DNA of 64,000 nucleotides, taken from positions 1-64,000 of the forward strand of contig JABDLD010000009.1 of the NCBI GenBank assembly GCA_013001885.1, in the 5' to 3' direction. Positions within the stretch are counted from its first letter, which is position 1. Every line of letters starts with the position of its first letter. This document shows positions 7,333 through 15,945 of this stretch, piece by piece. Source of the DNA: Lysobacterales bacterium. Lineage in GTDB: Bacteria > Pseudomonadota > Gammaproteobacteria > Xanthomonadales > SZUA-36. Made by a program: the position numbers and the translations under genes. The notes under the pieces were generated by a model. It did no database searches, was not told the origin of the DNA, and saw nothing but the letters and a program-made list of their open reading frames with translations.

Positions 7333-8964
7333 ATGAGCATATTCAGAAGACGAACCAAAGGCCTCGATTCGAGTGACAGCGATCTTGTGATCGCGTCGCT
7401 CGGCGGCGACCGTAATGCATACGGTGTCATCGTTTCGCGCTACCAGAGCCTGCTGTGTTCGCTGGCCTATTCTTCGGTCGGAGACCTTAGCTTCAGCGAA
7501 GACATCGCCCAGGAGGCCTTTGTCGAGGGCTGGAAGAAACTCGATACCTTAAAAGAGCCCGCGAAGCTGAAGGCCTGGTTATGCGGCATCCTGCGCTTCA
7601 AGGTCAGTCACTTTCGGCGCAAGGAGGCGAATCAGCCGGTCAAGGGCGCCGATGAACTGGACGAGAGCCGCGTGCAGGAATCAAAAGAACTGAAAACGGA
7701 GGACGCCGTCATTCGCAATGAAGAACAGGCCCTGCTGTGGCGGGCCATTGAAAACGTACCCGATACGTACCGCGAGCCCCTGATTCTGTTTTACCGCGAG
7801 GACCGATCCACCAAGCAGGTCGCTGACGACCTCGATCTTTCGGAGGAAGCCGTCAAGCAACGACTGTCTCGTGGCCGCAAGCTGCTGCAGGCGGAGATGA
7901 CGAGATTCGTCGAAAGCACGCTGAAGAAGAGCAAACCGGGAGCGGCGTTCACGACGAGTGTACTCGCGGTGATTTTTTCCATTCCACCGCCTGCGAAGGC
8001 CGCTTCACTGGGCACGGCGGCGGTGAAAGCCGGATCCTGGTTGAAATGGGCCAACGTTTTGACTGTCGTGGCGACATTCTCCGGTGTCATCAGCACCTTC
8101 TTTGGACTGAGGGCAAGCCTGGATCAGTCCCGCACCCAACAAGAGCGAAACGCCGTGTTCAGGACCGTGGCGATCCTCTTTCTCTACCCCTTGGCCTTCG
8201 TTGCGATCCTGTTTGCCTGCAGGCAATTGGCGCTGGGATACAGCGAGTACGCCGGGCAGATTGCGATCGCTTCGCAATTGATGGTGATCGGCTTCGCCGT
8301 GAGTTACACGATTGCCACGATTCGTATCCTGGCAGGCCTGAGCGCGTTAAGAGCACAGCAACGCGAGTTGCATCCAGAAGCTTTCCGGGACGAGGTCGAT
8401 CGGGTGGATTCCAGGGCGCGTGAGTACCGCAGCCGGACTCGCCTTGCGGGCGTACCGCTTTTCCACTTTCGGTTTGGCATGCCGGAGCAGAATGAAGCGC
8501 CCATCGTTGCCTGGGTGGCGGGCGGCGGTGAGAAGGCCTTCGGACTGCTGTTTGCCTGGGGCGGAATCGCGGTCGCGCCGATCAGTGTCGGCATCGTGTC
8601 GTTTGGTCTGATCAGCATCGGCGTCGTCGGTTTTGGTTTGTTTGGTGTCGGCACCGTAGCGATTGGCGTCATCGGTTTCGGCGCCGCCGCGATTGCTTAC
8701 AAAGCCTACGCGTCACTGTCGGCGCTGGGTTGGGAGAGCGCGTTCAGCCAGGGAATTTCCATCGCAAAAGAAGGCGCGATCGGCGCCGTGTCCATTGCCG
8801 AGCAGGCAAACAACGAAAAAGCGTTCGAGATTGCCAATCTAACAGCCGTGGGGCAGAGCTACCTGTGGATCCTGGGCGCAATCGCCGTGCTCGTAATCGT
8901 TCCGGCCGCCTGGCACTCAACGAAAGTACGCCAACGAATGGGGAAGAAAGGCAGAAAGGACTAA
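7333..8964 (+). CDS. ECF sigma factor fused to a membrane domain
   Basis: The 543-residue product combines a sigma-70 ECF core with a membrane module. Region 2 lies at about 27-95 (YQSLLCSLAYS, AQEAFVEGWK) and region 4 at about 135-190 (VPDTYREPLILFY, then a helix-turn-helix LSEEAVKQRLSRGR). Hydrophobic segments follow at about 204-220, 239-260, 275-298 and 308-334. Then comes a 'YRSRTRLAGVPLFHFRFG' linker and seven exact five-residue repeats ending in Gly (416-450), with a last helix near 512-535. Such chimeras keep the sigma factor membrane-attached, probably with the tail acting as built-in sensor or anti-sigma. ATG 7333 is preferred over TTG 7312 because of the promoter position. No separate anti-sigma gene is seen. 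Confidence 0.85.
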   Translation: MSIFRRRTKGLDSSDSDLVIASLGGDRNAYGVIVSRYQSLLCSLAYSSVGDLSFSEDIAQEAFVEGWKKLDTLKEPAKLKAWLCGILRFKVSHFRRKEANQPVKGADELDESRVQESKELKTEDAVIRNEEQALLWRAIENVPDTYREPLILFYREDRSTKQVADDLDLSEEAVKQRLSRGRKLLQAEMTRFVESTLKKSKPGAAFTTSVLAVIFSIPPPAKAASLGTAAVKAGSWLKWANVLTVVATFSGVISTFFGLRASLDQSRTQQERNAVFRTVAILFLYPLAFVAILFACRQLALGYSEYAGQIAIASQLMVIGFAVSYTIATIRILAGLSALRAQQRELHPEAFRDEVDRVDSRAREYRSRTRLAGVPLFHFRFGMPEQNEAPIVAWVAGGGEKAFGLLFAWGGIAVAPISVGIVSFGLISIGVVGFGLFGVGTVAIGVIGFGAAAIAYKAYASLSALGWESAFSQGISIAKEGAIGAVSIAEQANNEKAFEIANLTAVGQSYLWILGAIAVLVIVPAAWHSTKVRQRMGKKGRKD

Positions 8965-9160
8965 CTCGGAGCGGACACCAGGGGCTTTTCTCATCGCGTT
9001 GTGGGTTTTTCGGCGTGTAGAAAACTGAGAAAAAACGATTAGCCCAGCGTGTCTTTGGGATCAAATGCGGGGAAAGGTCAATCGTGTAAAACCAGGGGAG
9101 AATGACACGTTTTTGAAATGTTAAGATATTCCGCATAGACAGTAGTCAAGTTTATTGCCC

Positions 9161-9352
9161 ATGCATCAGAAACCCCACCTGCCCAGCAAGACCTGTCCGG
9201 TATGCCTGCGGCCATTTTCCTGGCGGAAGAAGTGGGCGGATTGCTGGGACGACGTGAAGTACTGTTCGCGTCGTTGCCGGGGCAGGCGGCAGGCGCTTGC
9301 TGACGGGAAGGGGGATCAGCAAGGTCAAAACAGAAACAACGATTCGGGCTGA
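9161..9352 (+). CDS. DUF2256 zinc-ribbon-like small protein
   Basis: The 63-residue basic protein has the DUF2256 pattern: [16 protein letters not shown]...[13 protein letters not shown]. Four cysteines form two CxxC-like pairs that probably bind zinc. The family is often found next to photolyase/cryptochrome genes, but none lies in this window. ATG 9161 is chosen over an in-frame TTG at 9155. Function unknown. Confidence 0.8.
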   Translation: MHQKPHLPSKTCPVCLRPFSWRKKWADCWDDVKYCSRRCRGRRQALADGKGDQQGQNRNNDSG

Positions 9353-9559
9353 TCGGCGGGCTGGTGTTGGGTTTGCGGCATCCGCTGTCGGCGCGCTCTG
9401 GGGCTAACCAGAACGGTTTTTGGGTTCGATAGAACCTTTACTTATTCCTCCAGCGCAGATGGACCGAAGCAAGGTAGAAGCCCGCCTACAGGAAAAATTC
9501 GGTGAATCTGCTATTTTGTATATTGTTGTTCACAAAAAACCCAAGCAGGAGACATCAAG

Positions 9560-10894
9560 ATGCGTTCTATTTTTCTGGCCTTGATAGCCACTTTTATTTT
9601 TCTCGGCACAACACAGACAGTGTTTGCCGGGGCCGGTGGCGGCAAGCCACCGAAGTATTTCGTCGACGAAAGTAAACTTCCCTTTGATGCACTGCCTGGT
9701 GCGACTGCTTACTGGGGTGTTCACACCCGCGCCGGTTACCGCATCGAGGTTCCGGATGAGTGGAATGGAAAGCTGGTCATGTGGGCGCACGGTTTCCGGG
9801 GAGCCGGACTGGAATTGACGGTCGACGATCACCCGCTGCGCCCTCTGCTGATTGCTATGGGGTACGCATGGGCGGCATCCAGCTACAACCGCAATGACTA
9901 CGACATCACCTCTGGAGTACAGACCACCCACGCCCTGGTCGGGCTGTTCAGCGACATGGTCGGAGAGCCTGAACTGGTCTACATGACCGGGGCTTCCATG
10001 GGCGGCCACATCACGGCGGTTTCCATCGAACAGTACGGAAACACTTATGATGCCGCGATGCCCATCTGTGGTGTCTTGGGTGACTATGCGCTATTCGATT
10101 ACTTTCTCGATTTCAACGTGGCGGCGCAGCAGATTGGCGTCGGGGCGTCCCAGTATCCAGTCGATACCGTCCCATACCTTTTTGGCACCGTGCCCGCAAT
10201 AAAAACCAACCTCGAAGCGTTTCCGGGGGGATGGCCCGTTTTCCTTAACGCTGACGGCGCTGATTTGAAGGCCTTGACCGCCCTGCGTTCCGGCGGATTC
10301 CGGCCCAATTTTGAAGAAGCGTGGTTCTTCTGGAACACTTTTCCGAATTTCGCATCCGGCCCGGGTAATTTCCTTTTCGACCTGGCCATTGGCGACGGCA
10401 CGCTGCCGCGTTCGCCCGGCGTTGGCGTTGACAACGTCGATACGGTTTATCAATTCGATGCGGATCCCGGATTGAGCGCCGCCGAGTTGGCTTTGAATGA
10501 AAATGTTGTCCGCGTTGCGATGGACCCGCAGGGCCGCCATCCCAACGGGCTTGCCCAAGTGCCGGTAATCAGCGGCGACATCGATGTTCCTGTACTGACC
10601 CTGCACAATCTCGGCGACCTTTTTGTGCCGGTCAACAACGAAGTGGAGTACCAAGCGCGCGTTGCGGCGCACGGCAAGAGTGATCTGCTGGTGCAGCGGG
10701 CCATCCGTGGCGTCAATCACTGCGACTTCACCCCCGAGGAGCTCTCAACCGCTTTCATTGAACTGATGCTTTGGCGTGAATTCGGAATCAAGCCGGGGGG
10801 CGATGACTTTTCTGATCCGGCCAGTGTAGCGGACCCGTCGTTTGGCTGTGCTTATACGGACGGTGATCACCTTTTCGGAACACTTTGTCCGTGA
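9560..10894 (+). CDS. Secreted alpha/beta hydrolase
   Basis: The 444-residue product has a signal peptide (about 1-23). An alpha/beta-hydrolase core follows. The oxyanion-hole motif HGF is at 77-79, the nucleophile elbow GASMG has Ser146, Asp353 in HNLGDLFVP is the likely acid, and His387 in GVNHCDF is the catalytic base. Four C-terminal cysteines suggest disulfides. The fold is used by many exported esterases, polyester or tannin-type hydrolases and peptidases; the substrate cannot be told from sequence. An AGGAG ribosome site precedes the ATG and a terminator follows at 10932, so it looks monocistronic. Confidence 0.8.
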   Translation: MRSIFLALIATFIFLGTTQTVFAGAGGGKPPKYFVDESKLPFDALPGATAYWGVHTRAGYRIEVPDEWNGKLVMWAHGFRGAGLELTVDDHPLRPLLIAMGYAWAASSYNRNDYDITSGVQTTHALVGLFSDMVGEPELVYMTGASMGGHITAVSIEQYGNTYDAAMPICGVLGDYALFDYFLDFNVAAQQIGVGASQYPVDTVPYLFGTVPAIKTNLEAFPGGWPVFLNADGADLKALTALRSGGFRPNFEEAWFFWNTFPNFASGPGNFLFDLAIGDGTLPRSPGVGVDNVDTVYQFDADPGLSAAELALNENVVRVAMDPQGRHPNGLAQVPVISGDIDVPVLTLHNLGDLFVPVNNEVEYQARVAAHGKSDLLVQRAIRGVNHCDFTPEELSTAFIELMLWREFGIKPGGDDFSDPASVADPSFGCAYTDGDHLFGTLCP

Positions 10895-10931
10895 GTAAAA
10901 CTCTGTCTTGGGTTCAATAACAATTCCAGCC

Positions 10932-10978
10932 GGGGTCAGCACGAGTTTGCTTTCAAATCTCACGCTGGCCCCTTTTTT
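10932..10978 (+). terminator. Intrinsic terminator after the hydrolase
   Basis: GGGGTCAGC (10932-10940) pairs with GCTGGCCCC (10964-10972), one G-U pair, followed directly by TTTTTT. The 23-nt loop is long but can be partly paired. Confidence 0.75.
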
Positions 10979-11157
10979 ATCTTTACCCCGGTTTCAACCA
11001 ACGCGATACCCTAAGCCACACAGCCACCGCCGGAATTTGCATGCGCGTTTTGGCACATTCGGGAGCTCGTGCCAGCGTGGCAACTGTCGTGACCCTGTCA
11101 GATGCCACCGGGTCTTTCCGATTCCCGGGTTTGATCATTGTCAGCGGGACACGGACA

Positions 11158-11607
11158 ATGGGCGGCATGCAAATCTGGGTCGATGCGGACGCCTGCCCGA
11201 ACGTGATCAAGGAGATCCTGTTCCGGGCGGCCGACCGGGTGAAAGTTCAAGTCACGCTGGTCGCCAACCAGCTCGTCCAGGTGCCGCGATCGAAACACAT
11301 CCGCTCCATCCAGGTGGCAGCAGGCTTTGATGTGGCCGACACCTACATTGCGCAGCACGCCCGGACGGGAGACCTGGTTATAACAGCCGATATCCCGCTG
11401 GCTGCCGAAGTGATCGAAAAGGGCTGCCTGGCTTTGAATCCGCGGGGTGAACTCTACACCCGGGAAAATATCCGCCAGCGCCTCAACATGCGGGATTTCA
11501 TGGATACCCTGCGTGGCAGCGGCATCGACACGGGCGGCCCGCCGGCATTAAGCCAGGCCGACCGGATGGCGTTCGCCAACCAACTCGATCGCCTGCTGGC
11601 CCGTTGA
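11158..11607 (+). CDS. YaiI/YqxD family (DUF188) protein
   Basis: The 149-residue protein opens with [22 protein letters not shown], the signature of the YaiI/YqxD family. Other conserved blocks are [36 protein letters not shown] and [10 protein letters not shown]. The acidic residues fit a PIN-like nuclease fold, though activity has not been established for the family as far as I know. ATG 11158 has a GGGA upstream; ATG 11167 is an equally possible start giving a length nearer the family norm. The reading frame extends further upstream without homology. Confidence 0.85.
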   Translation: MGGMQIWVDADACPNVIKEILFRAADRVKVQVTLVANQLVQVPRSKHIRSIQVAAGFDVADTYIAQHARTGDLVITADIPLAAEVIEKGCLALNPRGELYTRENIRQRLNMRDFMDTLRGSGIDTGGPPALSQADRMAFANQLDRLLAR

Positions 11608-11674
11608 GCCGGGTAAGGATTCCGGGTTAAAAAGGCACGAAATCAGCGCTGTTACTTCCAGCAAATTGATTACA

Positions 11675-11696
11675 AAAAAGGTCTCTGACCCTTTTT
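11675..11696 (+). terminator. Intrinsic terminator after yaiI-like gene
   Basis: AAAAAGGTC (11675-11683) and GACCCTTTTT (11687-11696) form a stem with a TCT loop and one bulged base. The A- and T-runs on both sides would let it work in either direction. Confidence 0.65.
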
Positions 11697-11797
11697 CTGC
11701 CATCTCCGAAAAACCCGGGACCATTTACCGATGACGACACTTCGCCAATAATGGGCAAGTGAATTCTGATTTATGCACCCGTTGAGAGACTTTGAGC

Positions 11798-12304
11798 ATG
11801 GCTATTCTTCCGTCCCCCTATGAAGACATTCTGATCACCCCGGTGGCGAACGCCCCTTTCTTCATAGACGATATGTTCCGGAAGGCCTATGACCATGCCT
11901 GTCCGGACTTTGGCCAGCCCCTGGTTTGCTTTTACCGCAAGAACTGGGACCACTTCGTTCCGTTGTGCTTCACGTTGTTCTGGATGCATGAGGACGTGAT
12001 GCTGAACGGGGGGTCGGTGACCAACGGGACCGGGTTTCGGCACGTCCCGAAACCTTTGTCCCGTGCCATACAGGAATCGGAGGGTCTTTTCTTTCACATC
12101 CTGAGATATGGGTTCGAGTACTTCAAGGACGACTGCGAAGCGTTTTTTGCCACCTGCGGCGACGATCGAGCCTGGGAAGTGTCGATGAAAGCAGGTTTTC
12201 AGCCTACGCAGTACAAACACCTGATCGCCAACTTCCACAAGCCCATGCCTGACGGGCGCAAAGAGCAGATGACCGACAGGATTCACGAACTGGGACCGTT
12301 CTGA
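11798..12304 (+). CDS. Conserved hypothetical protein, possibly acetyltransferase-like
   Basis: The 168-residue product has no signal peptide. Its last third (CGDDRAWEVSMKAGFQPTQYKHL) looks like the end of a GNAT acetyltransferase fold, where a helix is followed by 'AGF'. The N-terminal half (FYRKNWDHFVPLCFTLFWMHEDVMLNGG) is not clearly GNAT. The polysaccharide deacetylase starts 1 nt after its stop, so the two are an operon and may act on the same glycan. An in-frame TTG lies at 11792. Function not assigned. Confidence 0.55.
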   Translation: MAILPSPYEDILITPVANAPFFIDDMFRKAYDHACPDFGQPLVCFYRKNWDHFVPLCFTLFWMHEDVMLNGGSVTNGTGFRHVPKPLSRAIQESEGLFFHILRYGFEYFKDDCEAFFATCGDDRAWEVSMKAGFQPTQYKHLIANFHKPMPDGRKEQMTDRIHELGPF

Positions 12305-12305
12305 A

Positions 12306-13163
12306 TTGGTTTTTTTCCGCCGCCCCAGACTCTCGGTTCCGGTGCTGACGTACCACAGCAACAACGTGCACCAGAACACTTATGAAGGAAATGACCATAT
12401 CGCCTTCGAGACCGACTTGCGCGCCATTGACCGCCTGGGGCTGAGAATCATTCCGCTGGGGGCTGTGGTTGACTGGCACCGGGGCCGGGTTCCTGATTCT
12501 GATGTGGAAGGCGCCGTCGCGTTGACCCTGGATGACGGCTCCTGGCTCGACTACCACAACGTGACCCACCCTGGCTGCGGCGAGCAGACCGGAATGTTTC
12601 GCCTGGTGGAGCAATTCAAGGACAGTCTGCCTGATCGCAGTCAGCCATCGCTTCACGTGACCAGCTTTGTCATTGCCTCCCCGGATGCACGGGAGGAACT
12701 CGACCGGAAGAATCTCATTGGCCTGGGATGGTGGGGCGATGACTGGTGGGAGGCGGCTCAAAGTTCTGGCTTGATGAGCATCGACTGCCACAGTTGGGAT
12801 CACAACCACCCGACCCTCGAACAGGCGGCCCAAAAAAACAACATCAGGGGAAATTTCCACGTGATTGACTCTCTGGAAGACTGCACGTCCCAGGTGGAGA
12901 ACGCAGCCGTATATATCGAGCAGGTGACGGGCAGGCGGCCGGAACACTTTGCATACCCCTGGGGCCAGGCAAGCGCCTACATGATCAAGCAATACATGCC
13001 GAAACAACAGTCCCGTCATCAATTCAGGGCAGCATTCTCGATCGAGCCGAAGCATGTGTCCAAAAGTGACAACGTCTGGTTTCTGCCGCGCTATGTTTGC
13101 GGCCGTGACTGGAAGTCCGCACAAGAATTGGAGCGAATACTGCTGGGCTCCGGATCAGAATGA
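12306..13163 (+). CDS. Polysaccharide deacetylase (NodB-like)
   Basis: The 285-residue protein begins at a TTG codon (VFFRRPRLSVPVLTYHS). Catalytic features of carbohydrate-esterase family 4 are visible: VLTYHS near 13-18, the metal/base pair in LTLDDG (Asp76, Asp77), and the metal-binding HSWDH (His162, His166). These enzymes remove N-acetyl groups from chitin-, peptidoglycan- or exopolysaccharide-type sugars. No signal peptide is visible. The last 140 nt overlap the convergent rhombosortase reading frame. It is coupled to the upstream unknown gene. Confidence 0.85.
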   Translation: MVFFRRPRLSVPVLTYHSNNVHQNTYEGNDHIAFETDLRAIDRLGLRIIPLGAVVDWHRGRVPDSDVEGAVALTLDDGSWLDYHNVTHPGCGEQTGMFRLVEQFKDSLPDRSQPSLHVTSFVIASPDAREELDRKNLIGLGWWGDDWWEAAQSSGLMSIDCHSWDHNHPTLEQAAQKNNIRGNFHVIDSLEDCTSQVENAAVYIEQVTGRRPEHFAYPWGQASAYMIKQYMPKQQSRHQFRAAFSIEPKHVSKSDNVWFLPRYVCGRDWKSAQELERILLGSGSE

Positions 13164-13689
13164 GCAACAAACCGCCAACCAGCCCCGCCACGTGTGACCA
13201 GGCATAAGGCGGCCAGCTGATGTGCGTGACGACCGAAGCGCCCAGCGACGCCTCGATCACGGCTTTGGCAACCGCGCCGCAGGCGATCGCAATGACTAAC
13301 CCGGACCGGGTTCGGCGCCATTCCAGCCAGAGTGCGACCAGCAGCAGCGTGTTCAGCACGCCGGACAGGCCGCAGTAATAATCCAGCCGGGAATACGGCG
13401 ACAGCAACAAAATGCTGACCGCGGCTATTCCTGTTCCAAGTGTCGCCAGCAACAGGCGTCCTGAATGTGCTTCAATCAAGAGTCCCAGCACGGCGAGGCC
13501 GAGCCCGTTCCAGAGGAGGTGGGCCCGGTCCGCATGCGCGAAATGGCCGGTCAGGAGACGCCAGACCTCTCCGGCGGCAATCCTGTCGGCACTGAAGTAA
13601 AACAGCGTCGGGTCAGCCGCCAGCCAGTGCAGGCCGGCCATGACCGCAAGAATGCTGAATGTAATGAATGGAAATCTGAATGTTGCCAT
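13024..13689 (-). CDS. Rhombosortase
   Basis: The 221-residue polytopic protein belongs to the rhomboid-derived rhombosortase branch that processes GlyGly-CTERM proteins. Six hydrophobic segments are seen. The nucleophile is Ser109 in YYCGLSGVLN, the base His166 in WSHVAGLVGG, and GHFAHADRAHLLWN carries the conserved His and Asn. The neighbouring VIT/VWA gene encodes a matching GlyGly-CTERM tail, so substrate and enzyme sit side by side. A GGAG site precedes ATG 13689, right behind a terminator hairpin. The last ~31 residues are basic, unlike the family end, and lie in a 140-bp overlap with the convergent deacetylase gene. Confidence 0.9.
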   Translation of the reverse strand: MATFRFPFITFSILAVMAGLHWLAADPTLFYFSADRIAAGEVWRLLTGHFAHADRAHLLWNGLGLAVLGLLIEAHSGRLLLATLGTGIAAVSILLLSPYSRLDYYCGLSGVLNTLLLVALWLEWRRTRSGLVIAIACGAVAKAVIEASLGASVVTHISWPPYAWSHVAGLVGGLLLILIRSPAVFAPILVRTSSHGRKHSAAETRRCHFWTHASARSRMLP

Positions 13690-13701
13690 CTGATCGCTCC
13701 G

Positions 13702-13730
13702 AAAAACCGGACAGCCCGAGGGCTGCCCGG
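13702..13730 (-). terminator. Terminator between VIT/VWA gene and rhombosortase
   Basis: On the minus strand, CCGG and GGGCTG-type arms (13730-13707; one A-C mismatch) enclose a TC loop and are followed by TTTTT (13706-13702). It lies in the 48-nt gap between the two genes, just before the rhombosortase ribosome site, and may lower rhombosortase expression relative to its target. Confidence 0.7.
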
Positions 13731-13737
13731 TAAAACC

Positions 13738-15780
13738 TCAGCAGCTGTCCGGCCGGGCTCTGAAATGCCGCACCAGCAGAGGCAGCAGCAACAGCAGCAT
13801 CCAGGGGCCGAACGCACCCCCGCCATTACTGTGGCTCGCCCTGTTGTTCGAATACATCGGCTGGTTTTGATCCACCCGGTTGTCCCGGACGCCCTGCAAT
13901 GCACGCTCCTGCCTGGCCAGCAGTTCCCTCTCCACGCGTGCCTTGTTGAGGCGTTTGATTCCGAGGTCATCAAAGCGCTCCTCGCTCAGAACGATCATCG
14001 ACGTGTAATCGGTGACGAGACCGTTTTCCACTGCCAGGTCGGTAATCGCCTGTTCGAGATCGGCGCCCTCGCCAAAGTAGTCCAGCCGGCTCTGCAGATC
14101 CTCGATCTTCGCAAAGGCCCACAGCCGTTCGATTTCGGGGTGCAGGACTGCGGTTTCCGGGAAATTGAAGGTGGTGGCGTAACTCCTGTCCTCGCCCGAT
14201 ACCCGTGTGTCGACAATCACGCGGGCCTCGCCGTCGCCCCAGTAGTGGCCGAACACGATCAATTGCTGGCCGCGGTAGAGGCTGCCGATGTGTTCGGGGC
14301 TGAGATCAGCCACCTTGACGCCCGCGAACCGGATATCGATATCGTGCATCGCCTCGTGCGTCAGCCGGGACGTGGCCTCGAGCAACTTGCCCGCGATGTC
14401 GTCACTGTTGGAGACATTCATCGCGAATCCGTTGGAAACCTTCGCCATGCTCTCCAGCAGCGGGCGGTTGGCGCTGTTGCCCATCACGAAAGTGAACAGC
14501 CTGGCATCCTGGCCTTTAAGCAGCTCCAGGAAATCTTTCTTTTCGGTGAAGCCGACGTTGGCCACGCCATCGGTCACCAGAACCAGTGCGCTGCTGCGGT
14601 CGGCATCCAGCGAATTCATCCCTAGGCTGAGCCCGGCATATAGGTTGGTGCCGTTGTCCGGATCAGTGTTTTCCAGCTCACGGATGAACCGCTTCACATT
14701 TTCCGGTGTCGCCGGCGCAAATCCGGAGGTGATCTCCCGCGCGCGGTTGTTGAACAGGATGATCCGGAACCGGTCCTCGGGGTTCAGGCTGGAGAGGCCC
14801 TTGTTTACGCCTTCGACCAGGCTCCGGTACTTGCCTTCCATCGAGCCGGACAGGTCGAGGACGAAAACCCAGTCGCGGCCTTCGGTGATGGGCGCAAGGT
14901 CACCGCCCGGCGTGAGCGTCAGCATGAAGGTGCCGCGGCCGGCGGGCTGTTCCCGGTAAGCGACCATGTCAACCGAACCCGGCAATCCTTGCGCCTGCCG
15001 CCAGTAAACGACAATATCCTGGTCTAGCCGGTGCACGGCGGCCGGCGCCGACCCATCGACCACGCCCTCCTCGGCCATCACGGCGTCGCTGGCCATCGAT
15101 ACCGTCCACTCTTGTTCCGACAACTGTTGTATCAACGCCTGCGGATGCTGCGGTAACCTGAAATCATCAATCGGCCAGGAGGAGCGGAAAGTCAGATTGA
15201 AGCTGAAACGTTCTTCCACGGCTTCCTGGTAGGTCCAGAAAGCAAGCCTCTGCTCATCCACCCCGCCTTCTTCCAGCGGATAGACGTAGCGACCAACGGA
15301 GGAGTCCACGTGTGCCGGCTGGATATAGGTCAGCTGGATGCGCACATCCTGCGCGGGGAGCACCGGGTAAACGGCGATATCAAAAGTCCGGTAACTGTCC
15401 TGTTCAGCCAAAGCGGTTTCCCGACCGGCCTGTTTCTCGGTCTCGTGGATCTCGCGCGCCTGTTCTTTGGCGAGCACCTCTCCGGTCACCGGCTGGCCGT
15501 CGATCCAGTAGCTGAACTCACCTACGGCTGCCTTTTCCGGGATCGGAAAGGAGTAGATTGCCTCGAGTTTACTGTCGTTGGGATTGCCGAACACCTGTTC
15601 GACGCGGGTGATGGCGTAACCGTCCTCAATCACAACGGTCACATGGTGTTCCTGGATAGTGAGCGGCTGCAGACCGGAATCGGTGGGAATCAGCAGTCCG
15701 GCGGCATGAGAGACCGGGCTTCCTGAAAGCCAAAAACCTATCGTCAGCAGTACCAAATAGACAAATCTGAGGGATTTCAT
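13738..15780 (-). CDS. VIT/VWA-domain protein with GlyGly-CTERM
   Basis: The 680-residue product starts at ATG 15780 behind AAGGAG. It has a signal peptide (about 1-27). A VIT domain (EHHVTVVIEDGYAITRVEQVFGNPN...LEAIYSFPIP) is followed by a VWA domain with an intact MIDAS start (VFVLDLSGSM). The tail is a stalk, NGGG, a hydrophobic helix of about 14 residues and then RHFRARPDSC: the tripartite GlyGly-CTERM sorting signal. It resembles inter-alpha-trypsin-inhibitor heavy-chain-like proteins that are dedicated sortase targets in marine proteobacteria. Processing by the adjacent rhombosortase and surface attachment are inferred. Ligand unknown. Confidence 0.9.
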   Translation of the reverse strand: MKSLRFVYLVLLTIGFWLSGSPVSHAAGLLIPTDSGLQPLTIQEHHVTVVIEDGYAITRVEQVFGNPNDSKLEAIYSFPIPEKAAVGEFSYWIDGQPVTGEVLAKEQAREIHETEKQAGRETALAEQDSYRTFDIAVYPVLPAQDVRIQLTYIQPAHVDSSVGRYVYPLEEGGVDEQRLAFWTYQEAVEERFSFNLTFRSSWPIDDFRLPQHPQALIQQLSEQEWTVSMASDAVMAEEGVVDGSAPAAVHRLDQDIVVYWRQAQGLPGSVDMVAYREQPAGRGTFMLTLTPGGDLAPITEGRDWVFVLDLSGSMEGKYRSLVEGVNKGLSSLNPEDRFRIILFNNRAREITSGFAPATPENVKRFIRELENTDPDNGTNLYAGLSLGMNSLDADRSSALVLVTDGVANVGFTEKKDFLELLKGQDARLFTFVMGNSANRPLLESMAKVSNGFAMNVSNSDDIAGKLLEATSRLTHEAMHDIDIRFAGVKVADLSPEHIGSLYRGQQLIVFGHYWGDGEARVIVDTRVSGEDRSYATTFNFPETAVLHPEIERLWAFAKIEDLQSRLDYFGEGADLEQAITDLAVENGLVTDYTSMIVLSEERFDDLGIKRLNKARVERELLARQERALQGVRDNRVDQNQPMYSNNRASHSNGGGAFGPWMLLLLLPLLVRHFRARPDSC

Positions 15781-15867
15781 GATGTGCTCCTTACGGTTGG
15801 TTAAGGCGGCACAACCTGTGGGGAAGTGCCTGAATGACACCACCATGGTGAGAGCAAAGGATTATAT

Positions 15868-15896
15868 ATAGCAACCTAATTCATAATGGTTGCCAT
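15868..15896. promoter_or_regulatory. Operator-like dyad upstream of the VIT/VWA gene
   Basis: TATaGCAACC (15867-15876) and GGTTGCcATA (15888-15897) are mirror arms around an 11-nt AT-rich centre. On the minus strand a TATAAT-like -10 follows. It lies between the XRE-family regulator and the VIT/VWA gene, making it a likely operator for that regulator or another dimeric repressor. Confidence 0.55.
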
Positions 15897-15945
15897 ATGT
15901 AAAAAGAAAGGTATTAATATATGATACTTATTGCTGTTCGTTGGC

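Noticed and set aside
12204-13124. Long minus-strand reading frame over the deacetylase gene
   Set aside because: It is antisense to a gene with intact catalytic motifs and shows no recognisable protein features.
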